In this document: piece after piece, positions 1 to 11,923 of the stretch
How positions within the stretch are numbered: the stretch's first letter is position 1
Layout of the letters: each line of letters starts with the position of its first letter
Assembly (NCBI RefSeq): GCF_030704535.1
Contig: NC_081810.1
Coordinates: 5,179,501 to 5,243,500, forward strand
Direction of reading: 5' to 3'
Origin: Vitis vinifera
Taxonomy: Eukaryota > Streptophyta > Magnoliopsida > Vitales > Vitaceae
Length of the DNA: 64,000 nt
Program-made: the position numbers and the translations under genes
The notes under the pieces: model-generated
Databases searched by the model: none
Seen by the model: only the letters and a program-made list of their open reading frames with translations
What the model was told of the DNA's origin: nothing

Positions 1-63
1 AATTTCCAGGAAGGTTCGGCAGAAACCGTTTTTGACTGCTACCCCATGGAAACTGAACCATGA
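1..63 (+). CDS. possible 3' end of a coding region cut by the window edge
   Basis: Frame 1 is open from the window edge to a TGA at 61-63 and reads NFQEGSAETVFDCYPMETEP. The composition is protein-like and the local GC is higher than in the AT-rich DNA that follows, as expected if a last exon ends here. The piece is too short to assign to a family and a chance open frame cannot be excluded. Confidence 0.2.
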   Translation, partial: NFQEGSAETVFDCYPMETEP

Positions 64-1662
64 CGCTTTCAAGCTAATTTCCTCCTACCGTGTCTACCAA
101 TGATCATGTGAAAGGAGTTCTGGGAAGTCTGCGTCCTGGAAGGATGGCTAAGTGGAAACATGAGAAGAGCCTTCATGAAATGAGGATTCAGTCCCACGAG
201 CGGCTGCAAATGCAATGCTGCGGCTTTTGGGAAACGAAAATAGTTGCCGTATCAACAGATATTAACAACGAAACCAGCATTCGTTGATAGTAACAAGTTC
301 ATTAGAGTTAGAAGTCTTGCTCGTCTAACTCAGCTTTTGGTTTGACTTTAACAATGAAGTTTTTCTCATTCAAATATATTTATATATATGACTCCACCTT
401 TTCCTCTTCACCATTTTGAATATTATATATATATAAGTTATGACAATACAATTAACGTGTCCAAGATAAAGATCCCTCCTTGGAAAAATCTTATTACAAA
501 TTAATACGTAAGAAGCTTCATAATTCTAAAATGGGTCAATGGAAAAATTGATTTAGTGGTCATTATCTATATAAATGTTTATCCCAGATTATTCAGTTTA
601 GATTAGTACCACAAAAGTTGTGAAATAGAGTAAATCAATCTTATGTAGTTTAAAATCAAATTAAAAATTTGAGCAAATGAGATTTGTATAAAAATATCAA
701 TTGATTTTTTACAAGATTGCTTTTTTTTACGTGATTGATATATTAGGAATGCAAATAAAATAATAAAATAGATGTAAATCATGAATGGGATAAGAATGGG
801 TGTGAATCACCGGATCGTGTAGAAGAAGTGATTCAAAACCTAATATTTTAATTCATGTTCTAGAAAATAATCCCATCATATTAATAAATGAAAATAAAAT
901 TGATTTCATTTTTATTAATTTTCAGAATTCACTTTGAAATAAAAACAAAGTTAGAAGGGTAAAGAATTTTGTTCATTGTGGCTTCCTATTTTCATCTAAA
1001 TCTAATGACATAAGGGATGATGCATGCTCAAACAATTTATTTATTTATCAAAACTAAAAAGAAAAAAGAAAAACCAGAAAAACCCCTTTCACACTATGAG
1101 AAAATTATGACATAAGATGCTCCATTTTTCTCAGCTTATCACATGGGTCACACAATGAAAGGCATATAAGTTTAATGAATGGAAAGCGTGGCATTCATGG
1201 GAAAAATGTGAAGCTTTTTAACCCATGTCTATTACTTCAATAGGAGTGTAAGGAAACTTCTCAAGAAGTTTCACGTCAGATGTGGTTCAAACTTTCAAGT
1301 GTGGCTAGGTAACTGAATCCACCCACTTCTTGACACATACGCGTATGCAAGCATTTTTGATAACATAAAATATTCCTAGGTTTTTCTGGGGACATCAATT
1401 AAGGAAAGTTTTTCATCACTTTCCTACTGGGAGAGTGTGAAACCATATTAGGAAGCTTAATCGCCCCTACCTAATTTTTGCCGAACCGCGTGGATCTTCC
1501 GAGTGAGATAAGACAGTGTCTTGGTGGGACTGCACAAACTTGTGCTCCACGTTTCCTCCTTGATACAATTCCTTTCTGTTGCTGACTCACCTCCTCTATC
1601 TCTCTCCCTTCTTATTCAAACTCAAGATCTTACTTCATCGCATACGTGCTCTCAGAGCGCGT
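64..1662. other. intergenic DNA upstream of the ZAT gene
   Basis: No coding region is recognised. Positions 64-300 are of mixed composition and could be a 3' UTR of whatever ends at 63. Positions 300-1500 are AT-rich with homopolymer runs. From about 1260 the sequence becomes less AT-rich and probably belongs to the ZAT promoter. Confidence 0.5.
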
Positions 1663-1674
1663 GTCAACTTTGAC
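1663..1674. promoter_or_regulatory. back-to-back W-box pair upstream of the ZAT gene
   Basis: GTCAACTTTGAC contains the WRKY-binding W-box core TTGAC on both strands, separated by 2 bp, about 390 bp upstream of the TATA box at 2063. WRKY control is well known for stress-induced ZAT genes. Its activity here is inference. Confidence 0.4.
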
Positions 1675-2062
1675 TCTAAAATACTGGAGACTAGAGGGAA
1701 GCTCCCAAGCAGAGTTCAGACCCACCCCACACTTCAACTGCCCTTACACCCACGACAGCGGAAAGTGTCTTTTACGCGCTTTTGAGAACCCTTCTAGAAC
1801 GGTCGTGATTCGTGGCCCAGAAGCTCAAATTAAAACTCCTCCTTCCCAGTGGTTACGTTCCCTTGAATTACGCGGTCACGCAAACATGTCACCTGGCGGC
1901 GCTACACTCACTGCCCCTCATTCGTCCATTATTTATGCACACCTTAACTCCTGCTTACTTAGCCCACAAGAAATTCAAGCGAGGGTACATCTGTCATTTC
2001 ATTTCCCTCACATCAACAACCTCATAAAGTCGTACTCGTCATTCTCGACCATTTCTGGTTCC

Positions 2063-2070
2063 TATAAATA
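2063..2070 (+). promoter_or_regulatory. TATA box of the ZAT gene
   Basis: TATAAATA lies 83 bp upstream of the ATG at 2146, which would place transcription start near 2095. No ATG occurs between that point and the chosen start, which supports the start choice. Confidence 0.7.
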
Positions 2071-2145
2071 CCGCACTCTGCAAGCAACTTTCTTTCATCC
2101 ACGTTCCATTAACCATTCAGCATTGGTTTGCTTTCATACTATAAT

Positions 2146-2625
2146 ATGAAGAGAAGCAGAGTTGATGGAGTCGATGAGGTTGAGGCCTTAGCCATGGCCA
2201 ACTGCTTGATGCTCCTGTCTAGGGTGGGAAAATCCGAATCCACCAACCAGCTCCCGGGTCGTGTGTTCGAGTGCAAGACATGTAACAGAAAATTCCCTTC
2301 ATTTCAAGCGCTGGGCGGTCACAGAGCCAGCCACAAGAAGCCCAGGCTCATGGGCGACGAACTGCAGCTTCCCACCTCGCCTGCGAAGCCCAAGACTCAT
2401 GAGTGCTCCATTTGTGGGTTGGAGTTCGCGATTGGGCAAGCGCTGGGCGGCCACATGAGGAGGCACAGGTCTGAGATCCATAACCCTACGCCGGTGTCGG
2501 TTGTGAAGAAGACGAGTGACGAGAGAGTTTTGTCCTTGGATTTGGACTTGAATTTAACTCCCTGGGAAAATGATTTGAAGATTCAGTTCCGGAAGGTGCC
2601 TCATATGGTGGATTGTATTTTGTAA
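2146..2625 (+). CDS. ZAT11: ZAT11-like C2H2 zinc-finger repressor, intronless
   Basis: The 159-aa protein has the complete layout of a C1-2i (ZAT) zinc-finger protein. An N-terminal L-box-like segment (EVEALAMANCLMLLS, about 11-25) precedes two C2H2 fingers at about 43-63 and 87-107. Both fingers carry the plant-specific QALGGH motif (54-59 and 98-103). An EAR repression motif LDLDLNL lies at 131-137. These nuclear proteins bind DNA and recruit TOPLESS-type corepressors, commonly in reactive-oxygen, cold, salt or wounding responses. The MKR start and the LNLTPxENDL ending resemble Arabidopsis ZAT11, so I prefer ZAT11 over ZAT12 or ZAT10. The open frame extends upstream to 2128, but with no ATG; 2146 is the first. 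Lack of introns is normal for the family. The paralogue name is less certain than the family. Confidence 0.95.
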   Translation: MKRSRVDGVDEVEALAMANCLMLLSRVGKSESTNQLPGRVFECKTCNRKFPSFQALGGHRASHKKPRLMGDELQLPTSPAKPKTHECSICGLEFAIGQALGGHMRRHRSEIHNPTPVSVVKKTSDERVLSLDLDLNLTPWENDLKIQFRKVPHMVDCIL

Positions 2626-5219
2626 TTTTTGGGCCATGACTTATATTTATTCGTTTGTATTTATGGAGACTGGTAGATTCATGATTCTTTATAGAGATCT
2701 TGATCTTTTGTAGATATAGATTTTCGTATTAGAGTGGTTCTTTATCCACATATATATATATATACATGGATTACTGATAAATTTCTGATTTTTTTTTCTT
2801 GATTTATTTGACCTTTGCAAATCATTGAATGCAAATCCCGCTGGCCAAATTAGATCAGAGGTTGATTGTGTTTTAACCTAGGCATGATCCATATAATTCT
2901 CCCATAAATCCATATCAGACAATTTTGAAATCACTGTTTAAGCTCTCCTTGAAGCTTCTTCAAAGGGTTGTTCTTCATATATGATCAGGTTTCGTATAAA
3001 AGACTCAACAAAGTTATTATATAAACTGAATATACACCTCCTTTGGATGTTATTTACACCATATATAAACTTATATGTACTTTATACCAGCATTTTATAT
3101 ATGTAATTAATACAGATAATTTACAAAATAATAATTAATTAATGATCGAATCTTCCTCGATAAATTCTCTACTCATTATCTTAAGTTATCTTCGAACATT
3201 ATTTTATTATTCAAATTTGATTAGGCCGATATGTTAAAGATAAGAAGTGATGAGAAACAAAACTTTTATTATGGCTAAATAATAATCAAGATTCAAATTC
3301 CAAGTAATATGTGGATTTTTTTCTCTAAGTGATCATGAATTGCTATCATCAAGGTTAGTAGATTTCTAAGTCCATGCAGAAAAAAATGAGTCATCATATT
3401 CCAATGGTTGTTGTTGGTGTTCGAGTCGTTGTTAAAGTCTATTGATACAGTAGATTTTATTGTTTCAATTATTATGATGCTTGTCCAAAAATTTTGTATT
3501 TTTTGGTATTTTTCCTCTTACTTCCCTTGACATGATTTTCAAACATAATGTGATATTTCACGATAGAGAATATAAATTTCTTTTAACCTGTGTTTTAAAT
3601 GCCGTGCAAGACCAGACGGGTCATTCCACATTATTCTCATTAAAACTAAAGAGTTTGATGTGATATTAGATTATATAATTAATAGGTATAGAAGATGTGC
3701 AGCCGGATTGGAATGAGTAAAATTTGAGTTCCATCCAAACCGTAATCTCATCAAGTTGTTCAGTTATGACGTGTTTAAAAAATTTCCTGAGTCAACTGGG
3801 TTGCTACCCACTTGTCTGTTTACTGCCGGTGTATCATTGTCGGAAAGTTCACCGGAAGCCGATTGACATTCAACAAAAGCACAAGATCTAGGAAATCAAG
3901 GGTATGAAGTGGTTGCCACTTCTTTTCTCGGGTGGAACGGTGTCGTTTTATTCTGTTGCCGCGTCTTAAAAATTAATCATTGAGCCGCGCAATACCCGGC
4001 GTAACGTAGATTAAGAATTTGCTCATTTTATTTTTGTCATTTATCAATTTACAGTGATTTTACACCATTTCTCTAATTATTTATAACTTTTTATAAATTA
4101 AGCACCAAGGGATCACCTCAATCTCAATAATATGTCGACAATCTAAATAAAAAATTAATATCTTTTAAAGATAAATTTATAAGAATTATTATATTTTAAA
4201 TAGAATTTCAGGTTATTTTTTGTTTTTAAAAATATAAATAAAAAATACGTCCCAACCATATGATTATATTCACATTTTTAAAATAATCATTTCATTTAAC
4301 ATATTTTAATTTCAAAATTTACACAATATAAATATACATATTTTATTTTTATTTTATATGTTCCATAAAAAATATAATTATATTTGTTAAGCATAAATAT
4401 TTATTATATTTTAATTACATGCATACAAATCGTGATTTTAGTAATATATTGAAAGGTTTGTAAATGAAAATATTGGGAGCTCTCTCCCCAATACCTTTCC
4501 TTCCTATGAATCTAGTGACTATTGGTATGTTTAGTCCAATTGCTACCGTTAGGTCACTTATTTTGAGTTATGGATATACAAAGTCAAAACATGTGTATCG
4601 GGTGTGCGACCCATCAACCTACAAGTTATAGGGAAGAAAACATAGCATGTTGCAACAAAAACTTGATTTGAGGTGTCGAGAGAGAGATTTTTTTTCCTTA
4701 AGTAACTTTGTGCTCCATAGGGAGGAAATGAAAACAGATGATCTATGACCACCCTCCCACATGTTAAATCTTTTTTTAGCAATTTTCCCAAAGATCTTTA
4801 TCATTAATGCAACCTTCATTTTGCTCATTCATGGAGTTGTATTTTTAGTGTCTCTAAAAAATATGATTATCCACCATTAGTCAATAATGTGGGTTGGCTC
4901 AGATTACTTAGTGTTGTGCACCTAAGAGGGCAACATGCTTTAGGTTGCAAAGCTATTATCGCAACTCCCTAACTTAATGCAGTATCGAGTTTGCACCACA
5001 AGGAACCATAGTATGGGGATTTTAAGACTCAAGACCGATTAATTGAAAAATCATTTTTATATTTTTGTAAAAATAATATTTTATTATTGTTTGTTATATT
5101 TTTGTTCATTTATGATATGGAAATACACATTCTATCTCTTTATCTAAATCTTGGAAATTTTATAAAAATAAAATTAAAGAAAAATAATATATCATAATAA
5201 AAATAGATTACGAGGAATA
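2626..5219. other. intergenic DNA after the ZAT gene
   Basis: The first roughly 150 bp are a likely 3' UTR. The rest is AT-rich without a recognised gene. A patch at 3690-3990 and another at 4480-5030 are less AT-rich and may be old transposable-element remains, but I recognise no domain or terminal repeat. Confidence 0.5.
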
Positions 5220-6440
5220 TAACTTAGCTATTAAGATAATAATAAAAAGGAAAAGTGATCTTTATACAAAGAATAACCTAAGTAATGTATGGAAAAAATG
5301 TTCAAAATACTAAGATACAAATAATATGACCCAATTATGAAAGATATGACTTATGTACGATACAAAAATGTCCTAAGTATTAAGGTATAAGTTGTGACCT
5401 ATATACTAAGGAATTAAAAAAGTGACCTAGGTATGGAAATATAACCTAATTATTAAGATGCAAAAAAGGTGATATAGGTAATAAGTTATGAATAATGTGA
5501 TATTGATACCAAAAAATATGATTTAGATATTAAAATATGAAAAAACTAATCTAAGTAATAAGGCATAAAAAAAATATGAACTAGATATTAAGGTATTAAA
5601 AAAGTGACTTTGGCACTAAGATACCAAAAATATAACCTAAGTTAAAGCATGAAAATAAGAATTAGGTAGGTAGTGAGGTACCAAAAAAGTGATTTAAGTA
5701 GGAAGGTATGAAAAATGTGACCTAGTAATTTAAATATTAAAAAATAATATAAATATTAAGGTACAAATAATGTGACCTGAGTACAAAAAATGTGACTTGG
5801 GTATTAGTAAATCGTGACTGTAGTACTGAAGTACAAATAATATGACCTAAATCCAAAAAATGTGACCTAGGTATTAAAATAAGAAAAATGCGGTGTAGAG
5901 ATTAAGATATGAAAAAAAGTGATTTAGGCATTAAGATACTGATAATATGGGTGTGGTACAAAGATATGATTTTGATATTAACAAAAAAGTAACTTAAATA
6001 TTAAGGTACAAAAAATATAACTTATATGAAAAATATGACCTAAGTATTAAGGTATGAAAATGGTAACTTGGGTATCGAAAATATTATCAAGGTATTAAAG
6101 AATGAAAAATATAATATAAATATGAAGAATATGATTAAAGTATAAAATATGTGAGTAAAATATTATGGTATAAAAAAATATTTTGATTTAAGTATTAAAA
6201 AAAATGATTAGGGTATAAAAAAATATGACTGAGATATGAAGAATTTGACTAAGATATTAAGGAATAAAAATGTAATTAAGATACCAAAATACTAAGTTGA
6301 GAAATATGCAACTAATTTCGGTATGAAAAAAATGACTATATAAAAAAATAATAATAAAAGTACAAAAAAATATGACTAAGGCATAAAATAAATATTACTA
6401 AAATGCAAAAAAAAAAAAAATGATGATGAATGTATGAAAT
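5220..6440. repeat. decayed minisatellite, variants of GACCTAAGTATTAAGGTA
   Basis: The segment is a long run of imperfect direct repeats. The motif resembles GTGACCTAGGTATTAAGGTA followed by a run of A, and recurs about every 25-35 bp by eye with many substitutions and length changes. Clear copies occur near 5385, 5590, 5800, 5865 and 6035. It begins and ends in ordinary AT-rich DNA. No open reading frame of interest is present. Confidence 0.7.
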
Positions 6441-7139
6441 TTGTCATCTAACTATAAAAAATATAACAAAAATACATTTAAAGTATAAATATAAGAAGAA
6501 TATATATAAAATAAATAAAAAATTGTTATCATTTAAAATAAAATTTATTAAATATGTTTATATTTTGTATAAAATAAATGACAAATTCGTACCTCAAGAT
6601 AACAAGACTTTTCATTTATATTTTATTTATCACAAAAATAAAATTAATCTTCACAACAAAAAAAATCATTCTTACTACTTTAATTTTGATATTTTAATAA
6701 ATGTTAAATAAAATATATTTAATTAATTTTTATCATAATTAATTATTTTATTTATAAAAAGTATGAACATTTTGGTTTGTTTGATCATTTTTAAAAACTT
6801 TGATTAAAAACCTGAGCGGTTACAAAAACTTTGAGATTGCATAATCATTAGAGGCCGGGCCCACACATAAGCCCACCGATTAAAACAATATACGTGTCAA
6901 AAGCAATGAGTTCAAAGCATTCTTTGACTTTTTTCCATTCTGAACAATTGGATTTTGACACGTATTAATCGCTGATACCTTTGGATTACATCAACTTGAC
7001 CTAAATAGCTCAGAAAAATTAGTCTACAAATTATACGGACTTGATTGATCCATAGAAAAGCATGTGTACGGCTATGATAAATGTATGTCGAGACTATTTT
7101 TATACTTGATTGGCGAGAAAAAATCTAGTGCTCCTCCAC
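6441..7139. other. intergenic DNA and promoter of the TDBD gene
   Basis: It is AT-rich to about 6780, then of mixed composition. The last few hundred bases lie directly upstream of the TC-rich leader and are the probable promoter of the next gene. No clear TATA box is seen. Confidence 0.4.
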
Positions 7140-7279
7140 ACACCATATCAATTCTCTCTCTAGCACTTCCCGCCCTTCGCTCCGTCTGATCGCCGGCCAT
7201 TCTCCGCTGTTACAGCGTCGCCAGAAGTTTCATCGGATTTCGACTAATATCAGCTGCTCCTTAGGTCTTCCGGCCAAAG
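7140..7279 (+). other. probable 5' leader exon of the TDBD gene
   Basis: This is a TC-rich, GC-richer stretch typical of plant 5' UTRs. It ends at a good splice donor (CAAAG followed by GTACGG at 7280). A telobox-like CTAGGGTTAGGG follows at about 7319 in the intron. Its start is approximate, and its link to the coding exons 3 kb downstream is inferred. Confidence 0.5.
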
Positions 7280-10246
7280 GTACGGATCGCCGGCCTCTTC
7301 TTTAACGCATATTCGTTTCTAGGGTTAGGGCAACAATTTCCGTGGTATGTCTCGGCCTCAAAATTAGATATGAACCATGTGCTTTGTAGCAGTTCCTCTG
7401 AACAAGTAGTTTTCTTCTGAAATTTGGTGGAATTCACATTTTAGGGTGTGACTATTTGCGGAACAATTGCAGACAATGTTCATTTTCGCACTCATTTGCG
7501 TGGATATAGCTAGGAGCGTGCATCAATGGCTTTATCCGTGCACGGAGGGGACTTAATTTATTTCGAATTTGGAAACTATCATTTTCACACCTGGTAGACC
7601 AAAGGGAAAAGTGGAATCACTAAACATTTTCTCTGCCGGAAGTATAAGGGGCAAACCAAAATGGTACGTTGAAAGCTTCTTATTTGAACCATTTCTATGA
7701 CAGTTTCAATTTTGCGCCTTAATTTGAAATGATTGCTTTACGAAAAAGAAAAAAGAAACTGCTTTGAGGAAGTGTTATCTCACACTTTCACTGGAACATT
7801 TATGTAATGTTTGGTTAGAGAAAAGTAGTAAAATATAATTAAAATTATACATTTTCAAAAGAGAAAGAAAAATAAATGAAATAAATTTTAAGAATTTGGA
7901 AAAGTAATAAACTTTAAATATATTTTTTATTTTCTTTCACTTCTTTTCTCTTATATTTTTCTTTCATTTGCATTGTCCCTGAAATTTTACACGAACCAAA
8001 CATAGCATTTTTCTTTAGACCTCTATTTATTTATTTATAATTATGTAATTGGTAGGTTTGTGTAAAGGCAGTAAAATGCTACATGGTTGTTTGATGATTT
8101 GGTTGGATGAAAAATAAGCTCTAACAAAAAGTAGTTAAGGCATTGATAAACTAAACTATGGTCCCAAACGTAATGATGAGGCCTCATCATTCATGTTATG
8201 ACCAACTGATGTTGGTCTAGAACTTGTTTACTGCATATATGAAATATTATGCTAATGCAAAATGCACTAGAAGAAACTAGGTGTATAGACCATATATATA
8301 GGATTGCAACTGAGATAACTAGAACCCAACCGGACCAAACTCAATCCAAAAGGGCAAACCTAGGTTGAGAAATCCCAACTTCAGGTTGGGTTGGTCTTGG
8401 ATTGAAGCATTGACCTCTAGCCCAGCCTGAGCTGCCTCAGTTGTAGATTTAACCATATATTTTGGGTTCATTAGAAGTGGATCGGTGGTGTTGCAACTCA
8501 AATGGGTTTAACTCAACTCCACCTTAGAAAAACCAAATTGAGGTAAAATTCTATCTTGACCTAAGGTTTTATGAGGCTTGGATTTAGGCATTGACGAACT
8601 GGAACTCTGCCTGTATTGATGTTATCATTTTATACATGTTTATGTCACATGACCATGAACATTTAATATGTTCAATGTTTCTTGAAAATGTACAAAAAGC
8701 TGAATTTCTGAGAAATTACCAGTGTCATTTGACATTTTTAGGAATGTTAGGCCTATCTTAACTTTTCTTTTACCACATCTAGTACATAAAATCAGTGTGA
8801 ATTGTTTTTATTGTATAAAATTACTACCATCATTATTCAGTATTTGTGACATGCTTTCATCTTATCCTTGCAATATATTTCAAGTCTTATTTATAGATTC
8901 ATTATTTTGTAAAAATCACTCTTTAGGTGTGCTTAACTTCTTAACCATGTAATTGAGTTATTAATTAATGAAAATGTACAAATCAAAGAGGAAATTAATT
9001 CCTAATCTGAGCAATTCAATCAAACCAGTCTATCCTGACATTAGCTGAAACATCTAACCTTAGGCCAAGTTGGGGTGGGCTTGGATTGATGTCCAACTTG
9101 AGCCATGCTGCTAGAGCTGCAGCCATTAAACCAGCCTAATTTTCAATATTTTAAATTAACCATAATCCTTGCACGTCTGGTATTTTGATGTGATCTGCTC
9201 ATGATCCAGTGAAGTTGTTGCCACTTAAAGGGAATGTGAAAATGTTTTCTTTTTCTAGAATGATATCAAGACAACTTAGTTGTGGTCAACTGAGATTGTT
9301 TTTAATTTGAAAAGGAAAGACTAAAATGTTTCACCTAATCTAGCTTGATTCTGGATGTGAACTGATAGATGTTAATAATTTTTTTTTCGTTGGATTTTCA
9401 TACTTTTGTACATGAGTTTAGAAATTACTTAAAGTCCTCTGTTTCATTAACAGTTTACTTGGAGAAGCTGAATTAATATGTTTATCTTAACAGAAGCTTC
9501 TTACTTTCAACGTTTAGGCAAATTATGCAAGCATGTGCTTAGTCTCTTCCAAAAGAGGCACTGTGCTGTCTCTGTGCCCAGCTGTGTGTGTTTATATATA
9601 TGCATGCCTATTCTAGCTTCTTGTGGTTGTGAATTGATTAGATGTTAAGTCTTCCTTATAATAAAGTTCTTACTTTCATCACATTGGCAAATTACTTAGA
9701 CATGTGTCTAATTCTCTTCTGAAAGGGGGTCTCTCTCTTCTCAAAATCAGGGTTGGCCATTAGCTTTGACCTGAAATTCATATTCTGGACGATTGATTTT
9801 ATAAAGGTGTTATAATTATTAATGTTTTAAGGGATCAGGATTGTTATGCTCTTTTTTTTTTTTTGTTTCAATTTTTGTCACAGTGTCTGGTAAGGTTATC
9901 CAGATGATATTACATTACTCTTACTTATTCATTTGTTTAAATAATATCTTAGTGATATAATATTTAAAAAAATTGTAGAACTATTATAAGTTATTGCCTA
10001 TTCTTCCCCAGCACCAGCCAAAAATTAGAAAGAATGTCAATAGTGGGTTTTTTAAAAACCTTGATAAAAAATGGAGTTTGCATACTGACACAAATCATTC
10101 CTCTGTATAACCCATTTATGGTTTTGGTTATTATCTGGATCTCTCTCTTTCTTCTCCTTCCAAGCCCCCTCCCTCCCTCCAGCTTCTCATTTTTTTCTCT
10201 TTTGAATTAGCCACGTAGATTAGATCAACTTCTCTTAATGTGTCAG
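7280..10246 (+). other. probable long leader intron, or missing first coding exon, of the TDBD gene
   Basis: No exon is recognised between the donor at 7280 and the first clear coding exon. The segment holds an inverted-repeat element (about 7805-8006). It also holds two similar patches, near 8370-8440 and 9065-9120, with the shared wording CAAGTTGGG / CAGGTTGGG then GGCTTGGATTGA, which look like copies of one dispersed repeat. A short exon supplying the start codon may be hidden here. Confidence 0.4.
7805..8006. mobile_element. MITE-like inverted-repeat element, family A
   Basis: ATGTTTGGTT at 7807-7816 is mirrored by AACCAAACAT at 7994-8003. The interior is AT-rich with the purine-rich then pyrimidine-rich halves shared by four other copies in this window. 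It is non-coding and non-autonomous. Target-site duplications are not clear. Confidence 0.6.
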
Positions 10247-11923
10247 GATACACCACTAAGGATTATGTATGGCATTCTTTTCAGAACAAGGGTTTTTGGA
10301 TGCCAAAGGGTGCTGGACACTTATCTGATGGGGATACAACATTTGACAACCCTTCCAGGATTGAACCAAAGCGGTCTCATCAATGGTTTGCAGATATTGC
10401 TGAACCAGGCTTGTTTCCCAACAAAAAGCAAGCAGTACATTCCACAAGCAGCAAATCAACTTCCGGAATTTCGAATGCACATGGTTCTCCATGGGAGAAC
10501 ACTTCTAGTTTTCATTCAGTTCCAAACCAATTCATTGACCGGTTATTTGGACCTGAGACAGCTAGGCCTGTCAATTTCACGGAAAGGAATATCTCTCCTG
10601 TTGGAACAGATGGCTCAAGAAGCAGGGACATCGATGAGCAATTTGGAAATGATTCATCTGTTGGTTTGTCTATATCTAATGCTATTGAAGACCCTGAAAC
10701 ATGTCTCAGCTATGGTGGAATTAGAAAAGTTAAAGTCAATCAGGTTAGGGAATCTGATAGTAGTGAGAATGCATCAAAGGGACATAGCTATGATAGGGAA
10801 ATTCACAGTAATATACCCACAGTTCAGGACTATGACAGGGGGAGTGATACCAGTTTTATGTCAATAGGGGCAGCCTACTATAAGGAGGATGAGAATGACA
10901 AGTTAATGGGTCACACATACAACACTGGAGACCATGATATACCAATGGGTCACCCTTATAATAAGGGGGATGCCAATACCATATCTTTTGGTAGCTATCA
11001 TGATGAACCTGATAATATCCCCTTTGCCAGGCCCATAAGCAGCTATGGCTTATATCAGTCTTCAGTTCAAATATCAGACACAGAGAGTGAAAGAGAGTTG
11101 GATGCATCAAATGCTAATGGAACTTTAAGTTCTGCGCAGTTAGCTAAATTAAGACCTGAGTCTGCTTCCAAAAATAAATCAGAATTTAAGATGTCTAAGA
11201 AAGAAGCTCCAAACAGCTTCCCGTCAAACGTCAGAACCTTGATATCAACTGGTATGCTTGATGGGGTACCTGTGAAGTATGTCTCCTTGTCACGAGAGGT
11301 AAGTTTTGGCCCTTTTTGTATGTGTTTCTTCATTATAATTGTGATTTCAGTGTCATGGTTACATCTGTGCACATAAACAGGAGCTTCATGGAATCATAAA
11401 AGGCTCTGGCTATCTTTGTGGGTGTCAGTCATGTAATTTTAACAAGGTAAGTCATCCCCAGTTCCGTTGTTTGACTTGACTCTCTAGACCGTAGTGATGA
11501 ATCAAATGGTTTATGTTTTAGGTACTCAACGCTTATGAATTTGAGCGTCATGCTGGTTGCAAAACAAAACACCCAAATAATCACATTTACTTTGAGAATG
11601 GGAAGACTATTTATCAGATTGTCCAAGAATTAAGGAGCACCCCTGAGAGCTTGTTATTCGATGCCATTCAAACAGTGACTGGATCTCCGATTAATCAGAA
11701 GTCCTTCCGCATTTGGAAAGGTAACATAAATTCTACTATCAAAACAACCATGAAGTTTACTGTCTCCTTCCCTGTAATAATTGGAAATTCATTGATTTCC
11801 CCACCATGTGTTAGTGCCAGTACTATATTCTATCTCTTTCTGTGTTCCTCTTATGCAGAATCATTTCAAGCAGCTACACGGGAGCTTAAGCGTATCTATG
11901 GAAAGGAGGAACTGAATCTATGA
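10247..11923 (+). CDS. TDBD (TPL-binding / Jas-type) domain protein, At5g13660/At5g59830-like; 5' end uncertain
   Basis: Four exons are supported: 10247-11298, 11381-11446, 11522-11720 and 11859-11923. All junctions are GT-AG and the phase is kept throughout. The N-terminal part carries the family signature SFQNKGFWMPKG and short MGHxYNxGD repeats (about 10905-11000). The C-terminal part is the Cys/His-rich TDBD: LDGVPVKYVSL, a CGCQSC cluster and an EFERHAGC segment. The family comprises putative nuclear adaptors or transcription regulators of poorly known function. The first exon begins at an AG acceptor in phase needing one upstream base, so the start codon probably lies in an unseen short exon. 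A second acceptor-like site, TTCTTTTCAG, lies just before the AACAAG at 10285. The first in-frame ATG is at 10300 and alone would give 442 aa. Confidence 0.8.

Noticed and set aside
1646-2149. 167-codon open frame upstream of and overlapping the ZAT start
   Set aside because: It lacks an ATG start, covers the TATA box and promoter of ZAT, and has no family features.
10238-10867. 209-codon ATG frame overlapping the TDBD exon
   Set aside because: It is an alternative frame of a real coding exon; the other frame carries the family signature and continues across three spliced exons.
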